Assembly (NCBI GenBank): GCA_003170935.1
Contig: PMYA01000015.1
Span: 1-7,197, forward strand
Source: Methanobacteriota archaeon
Lineage (GTDB): Archaea; Halobacteriota; Bog-38; Methanoflorentales; Methanoflorentaceae
Direction of reading: 5' to 3'
DNA: 7,197 nucleotides
Below, piece after piece: positions 1-6,008 of the stretch. The position numbers and the translations under genes are program-made. Numbering within the stretch: position 1 is the stretch's first letter; the number at the start of each line of letters is the position of its first letter. The notes beneath the pieces were generated by a model. The model was not told the DNA's origin. It made no database searches and worked only from the letters and a program-made list of their open reading frames with translations.

Positions 1-5
1 CTACA

Positions 6-13
6 CTTCCTTT
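6..13 (-). promoter_or_regulatory. Ribosome-binding site for a gene beyond the left edge
   Basis: The minus strand reads AAAGGAAG here, a good Shine-Dalgarno match, followed by GTGTAG up to the window edge. A start codon would be expected at or just past the edge. It lies about 40 nt after the stop codon of the acyltransferase gene, which is operon-like spacing, and no terminator-like hairpin is visible in between. The following gene cannot be seen, so this is an inference from the motif alone. Confidence 0.4.
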
Positions 14-54
14 ATATTCGTTTTTAAAAATTGGTTTTTTGACAAAACGGGTAG

Positions 55-663
55 TTAGCGCAGAAACCGCAACATATTCGGCTTTGTATTCAGCGTGTAT
101 TGAACGATGGGTCTTTTCTTTATGAATCTTGCAGGAACCCCCCCTACCATCGTCCAAGGCTCGACATCATTGGTCACGACTGCTCCAGAAGCTACAACCG
201 CGCCCGCGCCAATTCTCACACTTGGTAAAATAGTTACCCTTGCGCCGATATAGACCCAGTCGTCGATGTAAACAGCCCCTCCTTTAGTTGCAAAATTTGA
301 ACTTGTTATGTCATGTTCAAGCGTGAAAATTCTGACCTCGTCTCCGATATTCACATTGCTACCTATGAACAATCCCATCCGCCCATCAAGATATGCATAG
401 CTTCCGATGATTGAGTGGTGCCCGATATGCACGCCAGCGGGCTCGATATATCTGCACCTGTTGAAAATGACGGCATCAAACGGGACTTCTACCCGAAACA
501 AATATTTGTACAATAGTAATCTTACTGTGTGTATTGGTACGTATCCAGTTAATGCAACTGCAACATGATTGACGGAACGTAAAAGAAAATATATCTGTAT
601 CAATAACGAAACAAGTTTTGATTCTTTATGAACCCTTGCCCACTCCGCCTTCTTGCTTTGCAT
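55..663 (-). CDS. Hexapeptide-repeat (left-handed beta-helix) O-acyltransferase
   Basis: 202 residues. The C-terminal two thirds (about 73-180) is a left-handed beta-helix built of hexapeptide repeats such as IGSNVNIGDEV and IGAGAVVASGAVVTNDV. It ends in the WTMVGGVPARFIKKR cap (about 170-184) that is typical of the LacA/NodL/WcaF acetyltransferase family. His117 in FTLEHDI sits where the family's catalytic histidine is found. The N-terminal 60 residues are rich in hydrophobic and basic residues (LLIQIYFLLRS; VRLLLYKYLFRV) and resemble the N-terminal region of polysaccharide-cluster acyltransferases rather than the short one of serine acetyltransferase. The probable reaction is transfer of an acetyl group from acetyl-CoA to a sugar hydroxyl or amino group of the glycan or its nucleotide-sugar precursor, in the cytoplasm; the acceptor is unknown. 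The start is the ATG at 663, with only a weak AGG six bases upstream. The gene is separated from the kinase gene by 287 nt and may have its own promoter. Confidence 0.9.
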   Translation of the reverse strand: MQSKKAEWARVHKESKLVSLLIQIYFLLRSVNHVAVALTGYVPIHTVRLLLYKYLFRVEVPFDAVIFNRCRYIEPAGVHIGHHSIIGSYAYLDGRMGLFIGSNVNIGDEVRIFTLEHDITSSNFATKGGAVYIDDWVYIGARVTILPSVRIGAGAVVASGAVVTNDVEPWTMVGGVPARFIKKRPIVQYTLNTKPNMLRFLR

Positions 664-689
664 CGTGGGCCTATTCCGGTATTATTCGG

Positions 690-719
690 CTTATATCTTG
701 TGTCGGATTCTACGAGCAA
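690..719 (-). promoter_or_regulatory. Candidate promoter for the acyltransferase gene
   Basis: The minus strand has TTGCTC (714-719), an 18-base spacer and TATAAG (690-695). The -10 matches the sigma-70 consensus at five of six positions, but the -35 at only three. Transcription would start near 683, giving a leader of about 20 nt before the ATG at 663. The position is sensible but the -35 is weak, so this is a candidate only. Confidence 0.3.
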
Positions 720-727
720 TAAAATGT

Positions 728-746
728 AATTCCGCATTGCAGAATT
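728..746 (-). terminator. Weak hairpin after the kinase gene, possible terminator
   Basis: On the minus strand AATTCTGC-AAT-GCGGAATT can fold into an 8-bp stem (one G-U pair) with a 3-nt loop, followed by ACATTTTATT. The plus-strand version has a C-A mismatch, so the RNA fold favours minus-strand transcripts. The stem is AT-rich and the U-tract is displaced by three bases, so termination would be inefficient. It lies just upstream of the candidate acyltransferase promoter. Confidence 0.25.
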
Positions 747-950
747 TGCACCGCTATACTCTTCGTTTTTCAGGCGCAGCAAACCATAGATAAATCGCCA
801 TTAAGCGGTAACAGCTACAAGTCCTCGCCCACCACCGCCTGACCTTTCCTTTGACGTTCAAAAAACGATCTCAGCTGCTGAAAACCTTAAGCGTGAGAAT
901 CCTCGTCAAATCCAATGTGCTTCTCATTCTCCTTCTTTTTACGATTTATC

Positions 951-1655
951 TCAAGAAGGCTGCGCGGTTTGCCTATACAGGACATTAATCAGATTAGACC
1001 AAACGACTCCAATCGAGGGCTTAGCATCGAGGACAGGAATGCGCAGTTCACGCGCTACCGACAGGTAGAGTTGCCGTCTTTCTGTCAGATACGCCAGGCT
1101 AATAGAATCATTCTTTCTCCGCAACGATTCCTCTTCATCGACCATTAAAACTGCTATCAGAGAACGATCTAAGAGCCTCAGCATAAGCTTGAACGCGTAA
1201 CAATTGAGATCAGTTATCCCTGTATCGCCCATGAGATCGACGAGTCCGTCAATTACGTATCGGTCTGCGACGACGGTGTCTCCTCGCCACAGCGGTAGCT
1301 TGATTTTCCACAGAGAGACGAAGAACATGTCAATCGCGGATATCCACAGCCAGACGCGCGCCACGGGCTTGCTTTTGCAAAAGTGATAGATGCCCGCCCG
1401 TTTTCCCTTGATGGTCGTTAATTCTGCAAATCCGGTAAGATAACAAAGCGCGAGGAACGGAAGGGTCAATACTCGTGCATTGCGAAACCACACATATTCG
1501 CATCTGACCCCTAACGAATCTAATTCGCTTTTAAGCCTCATTGCGAGGGTGGTCTTCCCCGTGCCGTCAATGCCTGAGAGGCAAATCAAATGGCCGCGTA
1601 ACTGCCGCAAGCCGTTTGCGTCAGCCGTTTGTCCGTCCATCGTCGCGCCCCTCAT
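951..1655 (-). CDS. Thymidylate-kinase-like P-loop kinase of a polysaccharide cluster
   Basis: 234 residues from the ATG at 1655. A Walker A motif GIDGTGKTT lies at about residues 28-36 after a beta strand (HLICLS). A DRY motif (VVADRYVIDG, about 128-137) sits where thymidylate kinases bind the nucleotide monophosphate, and a LID-like basic segment follows (RRKNDSISLAYLTERRQLY, about 179-197). This is the thymidylate/deoxynucleoside kinase fold. Housekeeping dTMP kinase is usually about 210 residues with a well conserved LID; the divergent middle (about 60-120, hydrophobic) and the glycan context make a phosphotransfer role in the polysaccharide pathway more likely than dTTP synthesis. That is inference. 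The upstream glycosyltransferase stop and this ATG overlap as TGATG, so translation is coupled. A GTG at 1658 is also in frame but its GGAG is only 3 nt away. A third start, ATG at 1640, has GAGGGG seven nt upstream and cannot be excluded; it would remove five residues and keep the P-loop. Confidence 0.82.
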   Translation of the reverse strand: MRGATMDGQTADANGLRQLRGHLICLSGIDGTGKTTLAMRLKSELDSLGVRCEYVWFRNARVLTLPFLALCYLTGFAELTTIKGKRAGIYHFCKSKPVARVWLWISAIDMFFVSLWKIKLPLWRGDTVVADRYVIDGLVDLMGDTGITDLNCYAFKLMLRLLDRSLIAVLMVDEEESLRRKNDSISLAYLTERRQLYLSVARELRIPVLDAKPSIGVVWSNLINVLYRQTAQPS

Positions 1656-2821
1656 CACTGACTCCGAACCTCAGCGTACATCTGCAAGATCTTAGATAGC
1701 ACCTGCTCTTGTGAAAAGTCGTTCACCACTGTTGCTCGCGCGTTCGCTCTGAGACGCTCAACGTTGTCTGATGCCGACCAAAAATTGATGGTGTCCGCGA
1801 GATGCACCGGGTCGTAGTCGTCGACGAAGAGACCATTTTTCCCGTGGTCAATCACGTGCTCCATGTCTTGCGTTCTCGTCGCCAAAACTGTCCTTCCACA
1901 GCTCATGGCCTCAAGTAAAGCAAGCGGTGGCTGCGTTGCTCCAACGAATCCTCCAAACGGGGCGAGGACAATGTCTGCTGAATTATATAACGTGACCTTC
2001 TCAACCTCATTAAGGGCTTTGATATAAGCAGTGACGCTGTCTTGCACGCCCAGCTCAGACGCGCGTTGCATTATCGTATCGATCCACTCACGTTCAAACG
2101 GGTAACGACCTACAATCGTGAGCTGCGGGGCCAAACCGTATTCCTTAAGCAATCGTACTCCGTGTAACACGCTGAGAGGAAATCGGATGGGCGTTACCGA
2201 CCCCAGATAGAGGAGCCTGGGATTACCGTGCGTCGTGCTCAACCCATTCATTGGGCTGAAAAAGTCTGTGTTTATTATTGGCGGGATGACGAAGAGTTTT
2301 TGCTGATCGACACGCAGCTGACAAAGCTGTTCGTAGATGGTTTTTGACGTTGCTGCTATTGCATCTAAGTAAGCATAGGAAGCACGTCGAAGGGGTGTAG
2401 TATACCGACTGAGGTCCTGCAACATATACATATGACGAACCAACTTAGCCTTTGACTGATGGGACTCGCCCAGCTTAAAGAGCGGCGCAAATAGCACTGC
2501 ATTCAGGCTCCCGAGGTGGAATATGTCTACTCTTTCTTCCCTGACAAGCTTCAGTGCCGCACGCGTTAGAAAAAGTGTGTTGAGGTGGTACGCCCGGGGT
2601 GAATAATTGTGATCCCCGCTACTGCGGGTCACGACGACATGCTTCAATCCCGTCGTAAATGCGTCGAAATCTTCGGTCGTGGGACCCCGGTTGGAATACG
2701 TCGTGATGAGTGAGACGTCGAGATCTGAGCTCTCAAGCGCACGAATCATCTCCTTGAAGAGTTGCGGATCCCCCCTGATCCACGGCGGGTGTATCTCTTG
2801 ACCGATAAAACACACGTGCAT
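1655..2821 (-). CDS. Glycosyltransferase, GT4-like (GT-B fold)
   Basis: 388 residues from the ATG at 2821. The N-terminus MHVCFIGQEIHPPWIRGDPQ gives the first beta strand and the glycine-containing loop of a GT-B enzyme. The C-terminal Rossmann domain starts around residue 202 (RLLYLGSVTPIRFP). It carries the donor-binding segment PPLALLEAMSCGRTVLA (about 298-314) and the GLFVDDYDP turn (about 330-338), and ends in the helix FSQEQVLSKILQMY that packs back on the N-domain. It probably transfers a nucleotide-activated sugar to a lipid-linked glycan at the inner membrane; donor and acceptor are unknown. The open frame extends to an ATG at 2869, but that would add 16 residues lacking family character and overlap the upstream gene by 47 bases. 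Starting at 2821 places the ATG one base after the upstream TGA and begins directly with beta strand 1. The first glutamate of the usual EX7E motif is absent: Thr/Gln (296/297) sit at that place, with Glu304 as the second. Confidence 0.88.
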   Translation of the reverse strand: MHVCFIGQEIHPPWIRGDPQLFKEMIRALESSDLDVSLITTYSNRGPTTEDFDAFTTGLKHVVVTRSSGDHNYSPRAYHLNTLFLTRAALKLVREERVDIFHLGSLNAVLFAPLFKLGESHQSKAKLVRHMYMLQDLSRYTTPLRRASYAYLDAIAATSKTIYEQLCQLRVDQQKLFVIPPIINTDFFSPMNGLSTTHGNPRLLYLGSVTPIRFPLSVLHGVRLLKEYGLAPQLTIVGRYPFEREWIDTIMQRASELGVQDSVTAYIKALNEVEKVTLYNSADIVLAPFGGFVGATQPPLALLEAMSCGRTVLATRTQDMEHVIDHGKNGLFVDDYDPVHLADTINFWSASDNVERLRANARATVVNDFSQEQVLSKILQMYAEVRSQ

Positions 2822-2822
2822 T

Positions 2823-3872
2823 TCACCCACCATCTCCGTGGAAGCGTTGTGAGAAGATCGTGAGGGCATGTCGACTTACGGTTGCACTCAGGAGTTCCTT
2901 TGGATCGTGTCGAAATTTATCGAGGTAGGCTCTGGCAAGGATCATAGACCTGTAATGATAAGGCGCCGATGGCTTGCGTTTAAAGTCCCTGCTTACCATA
3001 TTATCAATTCTTGTTCTTCCGGACGATAGTGTCGCAGAGTGCACCCGCAAGGACTCCAGCGGTGCGTCGTACAGTAATGCGTTTATAGCGCTGGCCGCAC
3101 TCGCGAACGCTGAAAATGCAACCGCCAAATCCTGTTTGTACACGATATCAGACACCTTTTCCCAATCCACCTGATTGACCAGGTGCACCGCGTGCAAGAC
3201 GTCCGCGAGTGTGACCTGCAGCTCTTTGAATACCGTGTGCGTCGCGAGCAAGACCAGTTCAGCTTCTGGCGACGGGATATACGCGTCATGCCCACGCACG
3301 TCGACCTTCACCTTATCCTCCCAGAGAAGATGCTTGTCGAAGTAGACCATTCCAGCCGCAGAGATATCGTTGTGGACGTCCACAAGATAGGGCTCCCCTT
3401 TCAGCTCCGTTTCAAGCGTGGCTTCACGGTTGCCCTTCTCCAATATCCGATAACCACAAACGCCAAGTACTTCAACAAAACGTTTAAATTCGCGGTCAGA
3501 TGAGAGGATGACGTCGATATCGCTGCCGGCATATGCATAAGGTCGTATCGTTTTTATGAATAGAAGATCGAGGTGCGCCCCCGAGGCCAGTTCTGAGAGC
3601 TGCTGCGAGAGCACGACGTGCGCCTCGAGTCGCTGGAGCTGTGCCCCACAGAAGTCTTTGACAGAATTTGGCAGCGGTGCGCACGAGTTAGTCAACTTCT
3701 CACACAAGACAAGAGGAACCTTATTTGCAGCCGACAGGCGCAGAAGTTGACATAAGTCGGTTTCACTACAATTTTCGACCAACTGAGTGCTGTCAACGTG
3801 TTTCATTAAGCTTCCGAGCAGCGCAAGCTGTCTGGGTGTCGTCTCGTTGACATTACCTCGGTTCAAACGCAT
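2823..3872 (-). CDS. Nucleotidyltransferase-fold protein (NTP_transf_5-like)
   Basis: 349 residues from the ATG at 3872. The centre shows a DNA-polymerase-beta-type nucleotidyltransferase core: FIKTIRPYAYAGSDIDVIL (about 105-123) with the metal-binding pair Asp118 and Asp120, then a third acidic residue in LVDVHNDIS (Asp165). The following segments fit the family called uncharacterised nucleotidyltransferase (Pfam NTP_transf_5): an HLLWED-like patch, IPSPEAELVLLATHTVFKE, and LADVLHAVHLVNQVDWEKV. All three acidic residues are present, so an active enzyme is plausible, perhaps transferring a nucleotidyl group to a sugar, lipid or protein; the substrate is unknown. The start was chosen because AGGAG lies five bases before the ATG at 3872. 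A TTG at 3890 is in frame but would place that AGGAG inside the gene. The gene follows the upstream glycosyltransferase stop by 18 nt, and its TGA lies one base before the next ATG. Related proteins are known from polysaccharide and peptide-modification clusters. Confidence 0.8.
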   Translation of the reverse strand: MRLNRGNVNETTPRQLALLGSLMKHVDSTQLVENCSETDLCQLLRLSAANKVPLVLCEKLTNSCAPLPNSVKDFCGAQLQRLEAHVVLSQQLSELASGAHLDLLFIKTIRPYAYAGSDIDVILSSDREFKRFVEVLGVCGYRILEKGNREATLETELKGEPYLVDVHNDISAAGMVYFDKHLLWEDKVKVDVRGHDAYIPSPEAELVLLATHTVFKELQVTLADVLHAVHLVNQVDWEKVSDIVYKQDLAVAFSAFASAASAINALLYDAPLESLRVHSATLSSGRTRIDNMVSRDFKRKPSAPYHYRSMILARAYLDKFRHDPKELLSATVSRHALTIFSQRFHGDGG

Positions 3873-3890
3873 GAGTGCTCCTGATTCCAA

Positions 3891-4979
3891 CTAACCCCTA
3901 ACATCGTTGTAAACCTTCAATGTGCGCTGCGCAATGCGATTCCACTGAAACTCACTCAAGTCAATATCGCCAATAGGCTTATTAGCTACCTCTTCTATGA
4001 TCGTAGCTAGTTTCCTAGCATCAATTTCGTTGCTACTAATGGGAAATACCGCTTTTTCGAATTTTCGCGCCAGCTCGGCTAAACCGAGCTTGTCGTTAAC
4101 GATGACGCCTTTTCCCGCTGCTAATGCCTCAAGTACCGTAATTCCAAACGCTTCGATTTCCGACAAATTAACCATTACTGAACAGGTTTTCAACCATCGG
4201 TACACCTCGTCGTCTGAACATGAACCGAGGATCTTCACGCGTTTGCCCAGCTGATGCCTCCGTATTACGCCCTCCAGTTCGTGCCGATAGCTGCCTTTAC
4301 CTATAATGTAAAATTTATACTGCTCTGGAAGGTGCTTTACAGCTTCGATCGTAAGTTGGTTCTGTTTGTATTTCTCGAGCCGCCCGATCGACAAGATTAC
4401 CTTGTGATCAACATCGTACGGCTTCGCTTTGACTATGCGGCCAATATCAACTCCGTTAGGAATCGTGACAACGGAGCTAGCTGAAAGCTTAAATCTACTC
4501 TGCACGTATTTTCTTTCAATGTTGGAGACGCAAATGACTCTACTCACTTTTCTGAAAACGTAGGCATTGAAAAGCCTGTCGTATAGCTTTTTCAGAGCAG
4601 AAAGAGACAGGCTCGATGCCTGGGGATGATAATGGGGCGAAACGACAAACCTCAAGTCGCCTTTCGCAAGTGCCGCAATTAAGGGAATAAGTGTACCGCT
4701 TCCATGCGCGTGCACTATATCGAAATTCTTTGACTCTCTTTTAATTGCGTCAAATAATGCGAATGATGCGTAGCGGCGCCATTCCTTCGTCTTATACGTA
4801 TTCACCCTAATGCCGTTCCAGATGCGCGTTGTGCTCGAGGTCAGGTCACCAGAATATATTTCTATTGTTGCCTTCTTGCCGACGTGCAATTCTGCAGCAA
4901 TCTCGCCGACTACCTTTTCCACCCCACCGCTGTTCCAGGGGGGCAAAGGCGCGACCACAAGTATACTCAGTTTGCGCAA
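3891..4979 (-). CDS. Glycosyltransferase family 4
   Basis: 362 residues. The N-domain starts LSILVVAPLPPWNSGGVEK, with the Gly-Gly loop of GT4 enzymes near residue 18, and continues with IVHAHGSGTLIPL (88-100) and VSPHYHP (113-119). The hinge VTIPNGVD (171-178) leads into the donor domain: ILSIGRLEKYKQ (195-206), FYIIGKGS (223-230), and the EX7E motif Glu276/Glu284 in EIEAFGITVLEALAAGKGVIV. The C-terminal helix FQWNRIAQRTLKVY is intact. All hallmarks of a retaining GT4 sugar transferase are there; it probably acts on a lipid-linked oligosaccharide in the cytoplasm. The start is a TTG at 4979 with GAAGG seven nt upstream; no ATG or GTG exists in frame between the preceding stop and this position. 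A 19-codon ORF with a stronger ribosome-binding site overlaps this start, suggesting translational coupling or a lost longer N-terminus. This is the first full-length gene of the four-gene operon running to 951. Confidence 0.92.
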   Translation of the reverse strand: MRKLSILVVAPLPPWNSGGVEKVVGEIAAELHVGKKATIEIYSGDLTSSTTRIWNGIRVNTYKTKEWRRYASFALFDAIKRESKNFDIVHAHGSGTLIPLIAALAKGDLRFVVSPHYHPQASSLSLSALKKLYDRLFNAYVFRKVSRVICVSNIERKYVQSRFKLSASSVVTIPNGVDIGRIVKAKPYDVDHKVILSIGRLEKYKQNQLTIEAVKHLPEQYKFYIIGKGSYRHELEGVIRRHQLGKRVKILGSCSDDEVYRWLKTCSVMVNLSEIEAFGITVLEALAAGKGVIVNDKLGLAELARKFEKAVFPISSNEIDARKLATIIEEVANKPIGDIDLSEFQWNRIAQRTLKVYNDVRG

Positions 4980-5026
4980 AGATGGGCCTTCTTGAGAGCT
5001 GGATTTGACAGAGAATGCCCCACCAT
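4967..5026 (-). CDS. 19-codon leader ORF overlapping the glycosyltransferase start
   Basis: An ATG at 5026 is preceded by CGAGGAG with seven bases between, the best ribosome-binding site in the window. It opens a frame of 19 codons (beginning MVGHSLSNPALKKA) that stops with TGA at 4969-4967, 13 bases past the first base of the TTG start of the glycosyltransferase. A ribosome finishing here would be placed to restart on that TTG, so the ORF may act as a coupling leader. The alternative is that this ATG was once the start of the glycosyltransferase itself and a single-base indel separated the frames. The sequence is not recognised, and expression is not shown. Confidence 0.4.
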   Translation of the reverse strand: MVGHSLSNPALKKAHLCAN

Positions 5027-5078
5027 CTACACTCTCCTCGACAATATGTGACAGCTGATACCACCTACAAGTCTAACG

Positions 5079-5105
5079 ACGTAAAGGTCATTTATAGTTA
5101 CGTAA
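5079..5105 (-). promoter_or_regulatory. TTACGT direct repeat flanking a -10-like TATAAA
   Basis: On the minus strand TTACGT occurs at 5105-5100 and again at 5084-5079, 21 bases apart, which is two helical turns. Between them lies TATAAA (5096-5091), five of six matches to a -10 box, with no good -35 upstream at 16-18 bases. A transcript starting near 5084 would have a leader of about 58 nt to the leader ORF at 5026. This arrangement suits an activator- or repressor-controlled promoter for the four-gene operon, but only by inference from spacing. Confidence 0.3.
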
Positions 5106-5129
5106 GATTCCACATAGTGCCGACCGTTA

Positions 5130-5291
5130 GCACGAATGTAAACCAGGCCAGTCTTTGCGTTCTTTAACACAACCGGCCGATATCATTTGCGGCTTCACGA
5201 TTCTGAACTAAGTGAACGCTACACCTCATTGCTGCGAGAGGCAGCTTGCCAGTTGTTCCAGCCATCTGAGAACTTTTTGACGGTCATAGCA
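5130..5291 (-). pseudogene. Possible decayed Y1-transposase-like fragment
   Basis: One minus-strand frame, with two stops inside, reads YDRQKVLRWLEQL (from 5288) and then, from 5207, FRIVKPQMISAGCV followed by KERKDWPGLHSC, ending at a TAA at 5129. The second part resembles the segment with consensus NPVxAGLVxxxxxWPGxxS found near the C-terminus of IS200/REP-associated (Y1, HUH) transposase-like proteins. The catalytic HUH and tyrosine regions are not seen. The match is from memory of the family pattern over about 20 residues and includes stops, so it could be chance. If real, it marks an old insertion in this intergenic region. Confidence 0.22.
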
Positions 5292-5396
5292 GCGATCATT
5301 CGGCCAACTAGCTCATCCCAGTTCAGCTATCGTAGCTATTGTTAGATTTCATTAGTTTTTTCCAATATAGGCAGCAAATGTCTCGTAGATATCAAT

Positions 5397-5625
5397 TTGC
5401 TCGTTAATGACGAACCCTGTGGGGCGACAAATGTGTAAAGTGCTGCCTACGCGGCGACCAGAACCGTTCCTTGCGAGCGATATGGCCACCTACGTCGTTA
5501 TACGTGACGTAAGCTTCTTAACTGACTCGTACTTTGGCGAGTACGCAGCGCTTGGAAATATTCAGTATCACGCGTATGCACTGAATTACCTCGTCAGCCA
5601 CGATCTCGTATTTCTTCGCTTTCAT
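5397..5625 (-). pseudogene. Possible decayed GntR/MocR-type DNA-binding domain
   Basis: Starting at an ATG (5625) the minus strand reads KKYEIVADEVIQCIR, like the first helix of a GntR-family winged-helix domain. After a shift, a second frame (5569-5501) reads RTRQSTSQLRSLRHV, comparable with the family's RLPSVRxLxxxxGVS. In the third frame ITT, a stop, then CRPTGFVINEQ (ending 5397) resembles the SITTV and RPQSGFFV steps of MocR-type regulators. Order and spacing fit, but two frameshifts and a stop must be assumed, and choosing among frames favours chance matches. If correct, it is a dead regulator remnant with no intact downstream aminotransferase-like domain. There is no ribosome-binding site of note before the ATG. 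Confidence 0.28.
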
Positions 5626-5739
5626 TTGCGCATACTTAGGTTGCGAGACGCCAATTAAGGCGGCGGGAAACGCGAAAGGGCAACCGCAAGAGTCATAAAA
5701 GCGAGTTAAACGCTGACATCAAAAAAAACGAGTCTTAAC

Positions 5740-5768
5740 GTAATATGTCAAAAATAACGTTTGGTCAA
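5740..5768 (-). promoter_or_regulatory. Candidate sigma-70 promoter upstream of the operon
   Basis: The minus strand has TTGACC (5763-5768), a 17-base spacer, and TATTAC (5740-5745): five of six and four of six matches to the consensus. It lies just downstream of the hairpin that follows the glycosyltransferase at 5948-7069 and points toward the four-gene operon. The resulting leader to 5026 would be about 700 nt, which is long. It may instead be the old promoter of the decayed regulator-like segment. Confidence 0.35.
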
Positions 5769-5786
5769 GAGAGGAGGTCAAAACTC

Positions 5787-6008
5787 TCACGTGAAAAGCC
5801 TCCGCTCGTTGAGGCTACTTAAAATCATTTTTGTCGCTAACCTGCCCGTATCCCTCGTTCGAGCAGCAAAAGTGTCTAGCGACCAATGGTAGAATTCAAA
5901 CAGTCGCTTAAACATCTCAAAAAATGCAAGCGACATAAAAAAATTTCTTAGCATCCTAACGCGTGCAGCGCGGCTTCTCTTGCAGTAGTGACCTTGAGGG
6001 AACAACTC
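5787..6008 (-). pseudogene. Out-of-frame C-terminal segment of the glycosyltransferase
   Basis: In the -1 frame relative to the glycosyltransferase gene, reading from the end of its run of six C, 73 codons follow without a stop (GAG at 6008 to TGA at 5787-5789). They contain RAARVRMLRNFF and then SLAFFEMFKRLFEFYHWS. This looks like the usual end of GT4 enzymes: an Ala-Arg-rich helix, an aromatic turn and a helix ending in a Leu-x-Tyr type pattern, as in the intact neighbours (FSQEQVLSKILQMY and FQWNRIAQRTLKVY). It therefore appears to be the original C-terminus, disconnected by a one-base change or reached by ribosomal frameshifting. The same bases from ATG 5954 could also be read as a 55-codon ORF overlapping the annotated stop, but its content argues for the C-terminus explanation. 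A joined product would have about 427 residues. Confidence 0.55.
5794..5816 (-). terminator. Weak intrinsic terminator downstream of a glycosyltransferase gene
   Basis: On the minus strand AGCCTC (5816-5811), an 8-nt loop and GAGGCT (5802-5797) form a perfect 6-bp stem, running directly into TTTTC. The stem is short but GC-rich. It lies about 130 nt after the annotated stop of the upstream glycosyltransferase and overlaps the last codons of the frame-shifted C-terminal segment that ends at 5787, which is where a terminator would be expected if that segment is the gene's true end. Confidence 0.4.

Larger units (their letters stand above)
664..950. other. 287-base gap between kinase and acyltransferase genes
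   Basis: No convincing gene is seen on either strand. All minus-strand frames are interrupted by stops, and the short open frames are not preceded by well-placed ribosome-binding sites. The GC-rich patch around 820-850 (minus GGCGGTGGTGGGCGAGG) stands out from its AT-rich flanks but matches no element I recognise; it is only loosely like an ops site (GGCGGTAG). A hairpin and a promoter-like sequence lie at its downstream end and are listed separately. Confidence 0.5.

Noticed and set aside
820..850. JUMPstart/ops-like element in the GC-rich patch GGCGGTGGTGGG
   Set aside because: The ops core GGCGGTAG is not matched past its first six bases and the site is mid-cluster rather than upstream of the first gene.
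713..940. Protein-like minus-strand stretch (LRSFFERQRKGQAVVGEDL and flanks) in the 287-base gap
   Set aside because: The frame has three stops inside 76 codons plus one at its end, about what random sequence gives, and I do not recognise a family. It is not supportable as a pseudogene.
915..1148. 77-codon plus-strand ORF over the end of the kinase gene
   Set aside because: It is the antisense shadow of the kinase coding frame and has no protein-family character of its own.
5491..5545. Inverted repeats TACGTC/GACGTA and CGTACT/AGTACG as operators or CRISPR-like repeats
   Set aside because: They are single short hairpins without repetition or nearby intact promoter; such 6-bp repeats are common by chance.
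5407..5658. 83-codon plus-strand ORF in the long intergenic region
   Set aside because: No ribosome-binding site, no recognisable domain, opposite to all supported genes, and lying over possible pseudogene traces; it is most likely chance.
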